64,000 bases of DNA from assembly GCA_014529385.2 (NCBI GenBank), contig CM043960.1:123098543-123162542 (forward strand). The letters run 5' to 3'. Position 1 is the stretch's first letter, and each line of letters starts with the position of its first letter. Made by a program: the position numbers and the translations under genes. The notes under the pieces are model-generated. The model saw nothing but the letters and a program-made list of their open reading frames with translations. It was not told the DNA's origin and did no database searches. This document shows positions 55,302 to 64,000 of the stretch, in pieces. The DNA comes from Adiantum capillus-veneris (lineage: Eukaryota > Streptophyta > Polypodiopsida > Polypodiales > Pteridaceae).

Positions 55302-56640
55302 ATGGATGATCATGAGTTTCTTTCTTCTTTGTCACCCTGACAGAGGAGGTGGTACGAGGAGCATCATTACTCTAGAGTACCATCATGTTGTTCCACTCCT
55401 TCAGTGTCTCCCTCTGTTTTAGAGAATTCAACACGCTCCAAAGTTTCGGGGTCGACGAGACGATCTTCACACTCTTCTAGGTACCAATGCTCTAGTGGTG
55501 GTGATGGTGGTTGCTGTGGGGATGCCGCTGTTGATGCTTCATTCCCGCCTCATGTTCGACGAGTCTCTTTACCTTCCCCTTCTTTTCCCGCCCCCATACC
55601 AGCCACGACATCGCCATCTATGCTAGGTTTTGCGCGGCTATTGGTTGTTCCTGGCTACACGCCACTAACTACTCCTCCGGGAGTCACCCTAGTCGACACT
55701 CCTCGCTTCCGGGCCTAGATTCCAGTGGGACACCTGATGTCCGTACGCCCATCGAGATGCCGCAAGAGACACCACTCGAGACCCCTGCCAAGACACCTAG
55801 GTTAATGCGTCATAGGCGAGAGGGCTTGTCGTACTCGATCAACATCAGCGGCGGCGGCCTCATCTTGGATGACGAAGACAAGAAGGTGATTTTGCACATG
55901 TGCGGTCTTTGCTCTCAGGTGTTTTGACACTACATACTAAACACCTGGTGTGAAGTGCCAAATGAATTAAAAGATAGAGTCATCAGCATGCTGCATGACA
56001 AGTTTCATGTGTCAAGTCGGGATGAGTGCTTTAATGAAGACCTGATGAAGGTTTGAATGCGCAAATACTACAAGCACAAGCGTTTTGAAGTACAAAAAGC
56101 AATAAAGCATGGGTGGAACATACCAGATTGGCTGGCCAAAGAAGATTGGAAGAATGTGAAGCAAGAAGTACGCAAGAATTCTGACAATTAGAGGCAACAA
56201 AAAGAGGCATCCAAAGCGCGAGTAGAGGTAGGGAGCTCACACCACTTGGTGAGCGGCAAGTGGGCATCATTTGAGGCCGATTTTGTAAGTTTTTTGTATT
56301 GCTCTTTAGGTTTGGTAGTTAAGTCTATTTGTACTTTTAAATTCTAACATAATGTATTATTTGTATGTTTTGAACAGTGGTCGATGACAAAACGTAACCT
56401 CACACCGTACGAACGCGAGTATGCAGACATAAAGGGATTAAACGCTTTGATGGACATTCTCAAATCTCACGGTGGCATGGTTAGTATTTCACTTTACTCT
56501 TTTACATTTGTTGTATTTTAATGATAAGCTAAGAAAATAGATAGTTTTGTAATTATATGTTTATACTTACAGAAAGTCTTATTTTTTTCTGCAAAATCCG
56601 ATAGATACGCCGCTTGGACGCGATGAGACATCTGATTAGA
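55302..56640 (+). pseudogene. Second CACTA gene, TnpA/Transposase_24-like
   Basis: Opens at ATG 55302 (MDDHEFLSSLSP), followed by a Ser/Pro-rich region (SVSPSVLENSTRSKVSGS, then TPLTTPPGVTL). After a frame change it reads PDVRTPIEMPQETPLETPAK and INISGGGLILDDEDK. A conserved-looking core (55930-56285) follows: WCEVPNELKDRVISMLHDKF, KHGWNIPDWLAKEDWKNVKQ and HHLVSGKWASFEADF. A later exon at 56379-56478 reads TPYEREYADIKGLNALM. This pattern is typical of the plant Ptta/En-Spm (Transposase_24) family. The core has stops (VF-stop-HY, KV-stop-MR, DN-stop-RQ), so it is dead or these sites are errors. It lies downstream of TNP2 on the same strand, as usual for CACTA elements. Confidence 0.65.
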
Positions 56641-56649
56641 CAACGTCAG

Positions 56650-57100
56650 TCTAGCCATAGCCAGATAGCATTAGTTTTATTTTATCATAGCATGTATAAT
56701 GAGATGACGTGTATATGTCTTTTTGTAACTATTGAAAAACAATGTATTTTTCACATAATGACAATTGTGTTGTAACTATTAAATTTGCAATGCTTAACAG
56801 TCAAGTGATTTTTCCTATGATGTCTATATTTATCATTGATTTACTTTCATCATAGTTCACTTTCGTCCAATTACTTTTGTCAGTTTGTGTCTTTATTTTG
56901 CAAACAATATTGTGCATGATGGAGTAAATTGTTATATTGTCTTGTGGGTGACTACTTTGGGTCTATATCTTGCACTTTCTTTCAAAGGTAAATCTGGGCT
57001 TATCTGGGATTCATTTAGGTTTATTCTATTATGAAAACATTCAATATGGTTGAGGAGTGGCATAGAATTCAATACCCTGTCACCCAAATCTTTTTACTCT
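56650..57100. other. AT-rich 3' region of CACTA element
   Basis: No gene seen. Low GC, with short AT-rich words, between the second transposase gene and the subterminal repeats. Confidence 0.4.
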
Positions 57101-57104
57101 CGGG

Positions 57105-57337
57105 CATCGCTATAAGCGTCTCTATATAAGGTTCTGCAACATTGCTATAAGCGTCGCTACAGAAGGAGTGTACTCGTAGCTATAACCATCACTATAGGCG
57201 TCGATATATAGCGGCAGTCATAGCGATGTTCCTGTAGCGTCGCTTTTAGCGACGATCTTAGAGATGCCGCAGATTAAAAAGCCCCAATGTATTTTTGTTG
57301 CTAAAAGCAACACAAGTACACATAACCTCTTGTAGTG
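57105..57337 (+). repeat. Subterminal repeats and 3' terminus of CACTA element
   Basis: Words cgctataagcgtc, cattgctataagcgtcgc, actataggcgtcga and agcgtcgcttttagcgac crowd 57108-57260, partly as inverted pairs. The element ends cctcttgtagtg at 57337, that is CACTACAAGAGG inward. This is a textbook CACTA terminus. The next triplet is caa. I could not find a matching 5' CACTA end before 51116. Confidence 0.8.
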
Positions 57338-57960
57338 CAACCAGTTAGAGAATCCTTCAGTACATCTGATGCAGCAAGGGCATACAACTGCGAGAAATCC
57401 AGAGCAAGGAAGAGGGCAACAAAGATAGAATCAGGACTACCATTGTTATAATCGTGGAGAGGAAGGCCATGGCATGTACTACTATCCTCATTCAAGAAGG
57501 CAGAACTTCAATAGAGGAGTACGACAGAATCATATTTCTCCACCAAGGGCGAGGCCACTACCACCTAGGCAACCGGAGCCAATTCCACCAATCCAAATCC
57601 TTTGACTACCCCTACAACCACCACCACTACGACAACCTCTCATTCCACCTCTACCTCTAGCACCTCCTAGAAACCAAGTAGTGACTGTCATCAGTCTTGA
57701 AGCTAAGGGAAAGGGGAAGGTAGAAGAGCATGTCAAAGAGAAGGACAAAAGATAAGGAAAAGTAGAAGAAGTGGATGCCATGGGAGTGAAGCGCGCTAGG
57801 CACGAAGAGGCCTCTCAAAGGGAGGAAAAGATGGAAGGAAAAGGAGAGTTTAGCAAGCATGCTTTTAAGCCTTTGTGGAAGTATGCTAAACCATATGACC
57901 TAGTTTAAGATTTTTTGATACATGGTCTAAAAATAACCTAGCCCCAATTACTCCATCTTG
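57338..57960 (+). pseudogene. Ty3 gag C-terminus, joined to CACTA end
   Basis: A basic, Pro-rich gag end with a degenerate zinc knuckle, CYNRGEEGHGMYYYP (about 57445-57485). Two of the four ligands (the second and fourth Cys) are changed. Pro-rich sequence (PPRARPLPPRQPEPIPP) follows. The upstream part of gag is missing; it ends where the CACTA terminus begins, which fits a CACTA insertion into gag. Confidence 0.6.
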
Positions 57961-57968
57961 TACCAAGG

Positions 57969-58730
57969 ATGAGGATACAATGGACGAAGATGGTAAGTAC
58001 TAGAAAGTCAAGACCAAGGATAGCTGAGGCTATCTCTGGGAGGAATCTAGACGATATCCTACGTATCATGGATGCCCACATCAAGGGACAACGTATTTCA
58101 AACATCTACATAGATGGTGGCGCACAAATATGCGTCACGAGTGAGAAAATGATGCACCCTCTAGGTCTAGAGGTAAGTAGGCCGGCACCCTGCCGAGCTA
58201 AAATGGCAAATAACGTCAAAGTGAAGTGCGTAGGCATTATGAATACAGTCAAGGTAAATTTATTCAACACGGAAGTGGAGGTAGAAATTTTTGTCATGCC
58301 ATACAAAGGGGAGGGCTACCCTATCATTCTCAGAAGACCTTGGCTCATGGCTATGGAGGCTAAGCAAGACTGGAGCACCGGAATGATCCAGATGAAGGAT
58401 GCTAAAGGAAAGCCCATATTCTACAACATGAAGACTGGTAAAAAATGCAACATGATCTTGGAGGCATTCGAAGATGAATTCACTAGTGACTCTTGGACCA
58501 CCTCGGGAGAAGAGATGACAACAACTGAGGAGAGTGATAGTAGCATCGAAGTGATGGGAGTCATTCTTAGAGATCCAAAGAGATTGACACAGTCTGAAGC
58601 ACCACCATAGAACCAAGAGGGACCATTAGGTACGCAACCCTTGGTGGATACGAGTAAGTTACATCGGATACTCTCCAATGAGTTAGCTAGTGAAGAGACA
58701 AGAGTACATCTCTATGCTGGGTAACTTCAG
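57969..58730 (+). pseudogene. Ty3 protease
   Basis: A 213-aa frame. The aspartic protease motif is IYIDGGAQICVTSEKM at about residue 47, with DGGA in place of D(S/T)GA, then LGLEVSRP. A second conserved stretch, YPIILRRPWLMAMEA (usually ILGRPWL), follows. It ends in an acidic linker with a stop at 58608. Protease releases mature gag and pol products. The catalytic Asp is present. Confidence 0.75.
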
Positions 58731-58879
58731 CACACTTTTCATTCATGGTTACGACAAGATCACATGCATCACAGTGGTACAACACTTCATAAGACTCAAG
58801 AAAGGAATTAAGCCTATAGTGCAAAGGCCTCGAAGGCTTGGGATAATTCAAAAAGAGGCATCGCTCAAAGAGGTAAGGA

Positions 58880-59460
58880 ATTTGCTATAGGCAGTTTTCA
58901 TTTACCCCGTCAAAGACTCAGAGTGGGTCTCTCCGGTGGTAGTCATGCCAAAGAAGAACGGTAAGTGGAGAGTTTGTGTAGACTACAAACCTCTCAATGC
59001 ACTAACAAAGAGGTATCATTTTCCCCTCCCATTCCAAGACAAGATTCTCAACAACATAGCAGGTCACGAGTGCTACACAGTATGTGATAGCTACTCAGGC
59101 TACTTCCAGATTAGCATTGCAGAAGAAGACCAAGAAAAGACAACCTTCATAACACCATGGGGATGTTTTGCTTACAGAGTGATGCCTTTTGGCCTCACAT
59201 TCCAACGCTATGTGAATTTTGTCTTCTAGCCATACTTTTGTAATTCAATACGGGATCATAGATGATTTTTGCATCTACAGCTCTCGCTCCCTCCATTTGA
59301 CCAAGGTCTATGATGGCCTCGCTAGGTTGCAAACCTTGGGTAGCCAGCTTAATATAGATAAGTGTCACATTGGTGAAAGCAAGGTCACTCTTATTAGCCA
59401 TGTAATTTCAAAAAAAGGGATTGAGGCTGACCCACAAGCAAGGTTCAAGCTTTAGTGTCT
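58880..59460 (+). pseudogene. Ty3 reverse transcriptase
   Basis: Reads SEWVSPVVVMPKKNGKWRVC, VDYKPLNALTKRYHFPLPF and DSYSGYFQISIAEEDQEKTT, then FITPWGCFAYRVMPFGL at 59142-59193. A shifted frame then has the active-site equivalent IIDDFCIYS at about 59250. It continues with a thumb stretch (LNIDKCHIGESKVTLISHVI, then KGIEADPQA). One frameshift separates fingers/palm from the catalytic DD, and a stop lies at 59227. Confidence 0.85.
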
Positions 59461-60530
59461 TTATCATCACCCACAACAACTAAGAAATTGGTCTCTTTCC
59501 TTTAGAAGGTGAGGTATTTGAGCAGGTTCATTCACTTTCTCTCTCAAGTGGTTCTCCCTTTACAAAAAGTCACCCATAGAGATGTCTTCCTATGGAGTTA
59601 TTAAAATGAGCGACAGTTCAACGAAGTAAAATAGAACGTAGCTTCACTTCCCATCATTGCACCCCCTAGATGGGATGAGCCATTTTATGTTAAACCCAGT
59701 GTAGGAAGTGATACATTTGGGTCCATACTAATGGAGAAGGAGCCCCAAACCTCTTTCATGCGTCCTATCTACTTATCTAGTTGCGTCATGACCCATCAGA
59801 AAAAGGATTCACCACAGTAGAGCACATGGTGCTTGAATTGATGTTTGCCACTACAAAGTTCTGCTCTTATCTATTGCCTAGACCCTTTGTAATTCTAGCA
59901 ATGGAAGAAGTCTTTCCGTATGTAATGCAACACATGGATGTCTCATCTAGAATCTCTAAGTGTCTCATTAGATTACAAGAGTTTGATTACACTTTGCAAG
60001 TGGAGAATTCCACCAGAGGTAGTCCAGCAGGTATTCTTACTCATAGTCACTATGAGAAGAAGCTAAAGGTCAACACATAAGGAAAAGGAGTGACACCAAT
60101 GGTGAAAGTTCCTAAGATAGAAGGAACCCACTCTCTTTTCTTTGGCGGAGCTTACAAAAGGACAGTGGACTAGGCTACAGTTGGCATCATCATTTTCAAT
60201 GAGAAAAGGGGAAAGGTCTTCTCTACTCGGTAACTACTACACTCCCATCCAACAACGAGGCAGAGTATGTGGCCCTAATTATTGGATTAGGACAATGTGT
60301 TTTGCAAGGGGTTCGGCACCTACATGTGTTTTGCAATGCGATGCTCTTGATAAAGCAAATAAATGGCACTTGGGTTTCAAATCGGGTTTTGCTTGGCCAA
60401 TTACGCCAAGTTAAGGATTTTTAAAGAAAGTTTGAAGCAATGGAGTTACTTCATGTCCCTAGGGAAAAAAATCAAGAAGCAGATGCTCTAGCCAAGGAAA
60501 GAATACAAGGTGAACGTTCCCATAGGAGAA
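59461..60530 (+). pseudogene. Ty3 RNase H plus second RNase H-like domain
   Basis: The first RNase H region (59640-59790) gives WDEPFYVKPSVGSDTFGSIL (usually LY-AASD-AVSAVL) and RPIYLSS. A connecting part reads SRISKCLIRLQEFDYTLQVE at about 59950-60010. The second, at 60246-60515, gives SNNEAEYVALIIGLGQCVLQ, VFCNAMLLIKQINGTW and MELLHVPREKNQEADALAKE. This is the pattern of the extra archaeal-type RNase H found in Tat-lineage elements, with an expected DS changed to NA. Frames are broken throughout. Confidence 0.65.
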
Positions 60531-60599
60531 ATCAAAATGAAGCTGCCCCTCTTTCAGGGTAGCAATGCTATGCCTGATATCATAAACTTCTTAGACACA

Positions 60600-61890
60600 A
60601 GAGAATGTCTTGAAGAAGATACCAAGGGCTAGAAACAATAGCTTGTCCGAAAGGCAACAAGATACGCCTTATAAACAACACCTTGTACTGCAAGGGCAAA
60701 GACCAGATCCTCAAGCGAGTACCAATCTCCAGTGAAATCATGGAGGTGATCTCAAGTTGTCATGATGGTGTTTGCGGCGTCCACTTTTCTCTGGATATTA
60801 CTAGTAGGGAGATTCTAAAGGCAAGATTCTCTTGGCCTAGTCTGAGCAGGATGTGCATGATTGGTGTAAAACATGCAGATCTTGTCAAGTATCTAGTGAT
60901 CGAACACTAACCTATGAGCCACAGACTCCTATGGTCTCATATGGCCCATTTGAGAAGTGAGAAATAGATGCAATTGGTCCTTTACCAAGGGCCTAGTTGG
61001 GTAAACTATACATTCTAGTTGGTGGAGACTACATGACCCGATGGGCGGAAGTAGCAATCACCACACACATTACATCCCAAAAGGTGGTGAAGTTCATATT
61101 TGAGCACATTTCTTACCGCTTTGGTACACCTCTGGAGATAATATCTGATAGTGGACCAGGTTCCAAAGGCGACTTGGTATGAAAAAGCTAGGCATCCCAT
61201 GCCGACACTCAACTCCATACTATCCACAATGCAATGGTCTAGTGGAAAAGGTAAATGGAATGATCTGTAAGATCATCACAAAGCAGGTGAATAACCACAC
61301 AAGTGATTGGAATAAGCATCTCATGGCCGCTCTTTGGGCCTACTGCACAACATTCCAAACATCACTAGGTTTCACCCCTTTCCATTTGGTATATGGAAAA
61401 GAGGCCATTCTACCCATTGAGGTGTAGATAGCCAGCTCGCAAGTCATGGCTAGCCAGTTACAACGCCCAATTGCACATCTCCGCAACCACATCCTGGATC
61501 TAAAAAGGCTTTAGCTAGATAGGGAAGGTGTGATCAATTACTATACGACGCAAGCAGATTGACGCCGAGTCACATTCAATCAAGGTCTTGAGAAAAAGGG
61601 TCTGAAGAAAGGCATGTTAGTATTGAGATACGATAACAAATTCGACACTAGGAAAGATAAGAAGTTTCATCCTAGATGGGAAGGGCCATTCATTGTCTAA
61701 AGACGATACACCAGTGGTAGCTACAAATTGATGGAAGCGGATGGTCAAATTTACAAGACCAGAGTCTATGGATGGAGGCTCAAAAGGTACTTCTTAAGGT
61801 TTGATCCAAAGTTCATGGTAGATATTCCAGAGGAGGGAGAACCCTCCAACTTTGCTGCTAGAGAATCAGAAGCAGAGCTAGAGGCATGAA
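60600..61890 (+). pseudogene. Ty3 integrase and C-terminal domain
   Basis: The N-terminal zinc region (CHDGVCGVHFSLDIT, then a C--C-like piece near 60870) is damaged. The core has LVGGDYMTRWAEVAITTHIT (first Asp at about 61027), LEIISDSGPG (second) and YYPQCNGLVEKVNGMICKII (Glu at about 61240). A C-terminal piece, 61590-61800, reads GMLVLRYDNKFDTRKDKKFH, then WEGPFIV and SYKLMEADG. The triad residues survive, but a stop at 61180, a frame change and further stops disrupt it. Confidence 0.85.
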
Positions 61891-61901
61891 TGCCTCTAGC
61901 C

Positions 61902-61917
61902 AAAAGGGGAGGGCTAA
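61902..61917 (+). promoter_or_regulatory. Polypurine tract
   Basis: aaaaggggagggctaa stands directly before the TGATAGTAGCC start of the LTR. It primes plus-strand synthesis in retroelements. Confidence 0.8.
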
Positions 61918-62071
61918 TGATAGTAGCCGGGTTTCAAAGCCCTCGGCCATGGGTACTAACCCCAAAGGGGAGCATTATAATATTTTAAAAAAAAAAAAAG
62001 TTTTCACAGATTGCAGGGCCGCCACCGCCTTCCTCCCCTCTCCCTCTTGCTTGGTGCCGCCACCCTAGGCC

Positions 62072-62109
<38 letters not shown>

Positions 62110-62195
62110 CTATGTCAACAGAAGGCGAAATTCAGCTCTCTCTCTCTCTCTGTCTCTCTCTCTTTCCATACACACACACACACACTCACCCTCAC

Positions 62196-62237
<42 letters not shown>

Positions 62238-62346
62238 CAAAATTCATCTCCCACTCTCTTTCCACACACACACACCCCTCAACCCCCCCCCCCCCTCTCT
62301 CTCTCTCTCTCTCGCTCGTTCTATGTCAACAGAAGGCAAAATTCAG

Positions 62347-62411
<65 letters not shown>

Positions 62412-63085
62412 TACATGTACACACACTTACATACACTACACGCATAAGCACACGCACACAATCACATACGCACCAACAACGCACACAGAGGGCACGCACA
62501 AGAAGGAAGGAACCAAAAAAAAAAAGATTACCCATAGACGCATTGACAAAGAAGAAGGACGAAAAACACGCAACGACGACAACAAATCAAAGAATGACGC
62601 CGAAGGCATGCCCCAGCCAGCACCGAAATTGACGGCCGCGCTACACCAACGCACCAGTGAAGCCTACAATTCGATAGCATCTTTGGCACAATGCACTTCC
62701 TTAGTAACATCCGTTGGGTAATTCATTTTTCGTTTTCCAAGCCAAACCTTTGTCAAAACCATTTGTATATTCCACCTCTCTCTAGGTGATGGTCACAAAG
62801 GCCCACGTAGGAGAATATCATTTTCTTATTTTTAAAACAAAGCACCGGTCAACCGTCCGAGACCCAGCTACCTCCTTTGTCTCCCCAACTTAGGTCCCTA
62901 AACCTAATTAGTCTATACTAAACTAAGAATCATGCACCTATAGAAGATCACTGAGAGGTCACTATCACAGACGATTAGCACCTGAAAAAGAAGTCATACA
63001 CACACACACACATAGACTCCAAGGGTCACTACGCATAGGAGTAGGATCTTTGCACACATGAAATTTCCCTAGAGAACACACTATA

Positions 63086-63120
<35 letters not shown>

Positions 63121-63703
63121 CGGTCTCTACCCTGTTCACTCCCCGTGACAAGTTCTGCGTGCACAAGCCTGGCATAGAGGCTGCTGGGGTCCGTTTTGTG
63201 CTTGCGCTTGTCACCGTCTATGAGCTGTTTTTGCTCCCTATGCACAATACACACACTAAAACTATATTTTGACCTTAGAGACAGATAGAGCACGTCTAGA
63301 GGAAGCTATAGAGCTCTTATGGGATTGAAACCGACAACCCTAAAATGGGTTGTTTATCTTATGTGCGATTTTGTCTAGTGTCAAAAACAACATTTGAGTA
63401 CATGAGAGTGTAGAGGATACTCTACCCTTGCTAGGTATTAAGTTTCATTTCGTTTGGAGACTTGTAGCTACACAAATTTGTCTTGATAAGGTTACATTAC
63501 AGAAAGTAGCTTTTTGGTGTCGGACACACACTTTAGACTTAGATAAGCAGGAGCATCATAGACTTGGGTTTTATGAGAGATTAGCTATCTCTTGTAGTCT
63601 CCATGCACTAGTCGGGTCAGTTACGTCCCATGGATTGACATTTTATGTTTGTAACTCACGCTTTGCTAGCATCAATATGGAGAGGCTTGGCCAACGACCG
63701 ACA
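61918..63703 (+). repeat. LTR of Ty3 element, about 1.79 kb
   Basis: Begins TGATAGTAGCC just after the polypurine tract and ends ccaacgaccgaca just before a primer-site-like sequence at 63707. It contains several CT and CA microsatellites (62070-62105, 62196-62235, 62291-62312, 62347-62404, 63089-63119) but no long conserved frame. Its partner is not in the window. The reading frames over the microsatellites are low-complexity. Confidence 0.65.
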
Positions 63704-63706
63704 TTT

Positions 63707-63724
63707 TGGTGCCGTTTCCGGGAC
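63707..63724 (+). promoter_or_regulatory. Primer binding site, tRNA-Asp type
   Basis: TGGTGCCGTTTCCGGGAC is close to the plant tRNA-Asp site TGGCGCCGTTGCCGGGG. It lies three bases past the LTR end, where a 5' LTR would carry it. Confidence 0.75.
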
Positions 63725-64000
63725 GAGGCAACCTAGACTAAAGAAAAACCCAAAATACTCACTTGAATTGCCATTACTTCCTCTAGTTTCGGCTAGAGTA
63801 ATACATTTTATGACTTTGTCACAGCTAAGAGGTGCTTGAGAGTAGAGATACTCGGTAAGGACCTCGAGAAATTTAGTTAGTAGGACAGACTAGGTAGAGG
63901 GTCCTTGAGACGAGCTAATGGTTGGTGAGGGTATCACCTAAGTAAAGAGTAGGAAGTTCAGATTGAAGGTTGAACTTTTTTCTTTCAGTAGTGTTTTTTC
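63725..64000 (+). other. Start of a second internal region
   Basis: Leader-like sequence after the primer site, with no frame recognised before the window ends. It implies that the LTR at 61918 is also the 5' LTR of a following element. Confidence 0.45.

Larger units (their letters stand above)
57338..63703 (+). mobile_element. Ty3/gypsy element, Tat-like, 5' part lost
   Basis: Order gag, protease, RT, RNase H, a second RNase H, integrase, then polypurine tract and 3' LTR, all on plus. The second RNase H copy and the tRNA-Asp-type primer site next to the LTR are features of Tat/Athila-like plant Ty3 elements. The 5' LTR and gag start are not visible. Many stops and frameshifts make it inactive. 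Confidence 0.8.

Noticed and set aside
61990-62720. 236-aa frame in the 3' LTR
   Set aside because: It is mostly Ser/Leu and Thr/His runs from CT and CA microsatellites, with no homologous frame.

Overview
This window looks like a repeat-saturated region of a large vascular-plant nuclear genome. The elements present (Ty3/gypsy, Ty1/copia, CACTA DNA transposons with TNP2-type transposase, an L1-type LINE, and many GA/CT microsatellites), the plant-type GH28 exon and the GT-AG introns all fit a plant. A fern, lycophyte or gymnosperm is possible, but the sequence alone does not decide it. No bacterial-style operons, CRISPR arrays, rRNA or confident tRNA genes are visible. Almost every long reading frame belongs to a decayed mobile element.

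Layout. 1-3.0 kb: tandem repeats and an LTR-like block with a TATA box. 3.6-4.05 kb: a broken polygalacturonase (GH28) exon. 4.7-7.0 kb: dispersed direct repeats. 7.5-28.9 kb: a nested cluster. The outermost layer is a minus-strand LTR element without reverse transcriptase (LTRs 7495-7808 and 28578-28886). Inside it lies a CACTA-like block (about 9205-27547) with a TNP2 pseudogene on minus, a second transposase-like reading frame on plus and CG-rich subterminal arrays. Inside that lies a minus-strand Ty3/gypsy element (9601-18636). The innermost layer is a plus-strand gypsy fragment (about 9890-11410) sitting in the left LTR of that Ty3 element.

28.9-31.9 kb: a perfect 252-bp tandem duplication, then the first copy of an unrecognised spliced gene ('gene A', pseudogenised). 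A Ty1/copia element (31865-37314, TATAG target duplication) interrupts it. 38.0-44.5 kb: what reads as a second unrecognised multi-exon minus-strand gene ('gene B'), ending in a lysine-rich KSP-repeat tail. One exon is split by a LINE with its own target duplication, and the gene also spans a 440-bp inverted-repeat element. 44.9-49.0 kb: a second copy of gene A on minus, split by about 3.1 kb of repeat-rich DNA.

49.8-57.3 kb: an AT-rich degenerate minisatellite, then a plus-strand CACTA element with TNP2, a second transposase-like gene, subterminal repeats and a terminal TIR. It abuts the gag of a plus-strand Ty3/gypsy element (57.3-61.9 kb). That element carries what looks like a second RNase H domain and is followed by a polypurine tract, a 1.8-kb LTR and then a tRNA-Asp-type primer binding site. 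This order implies a tandem or recombined copy running off the window.

The coding regions do not form a pathway. The biology is transposition and decay, plus two unidentified spliced gene families (A and B) that have been hit repeatedly by insertions. These families are the best candidates for something undescribed.
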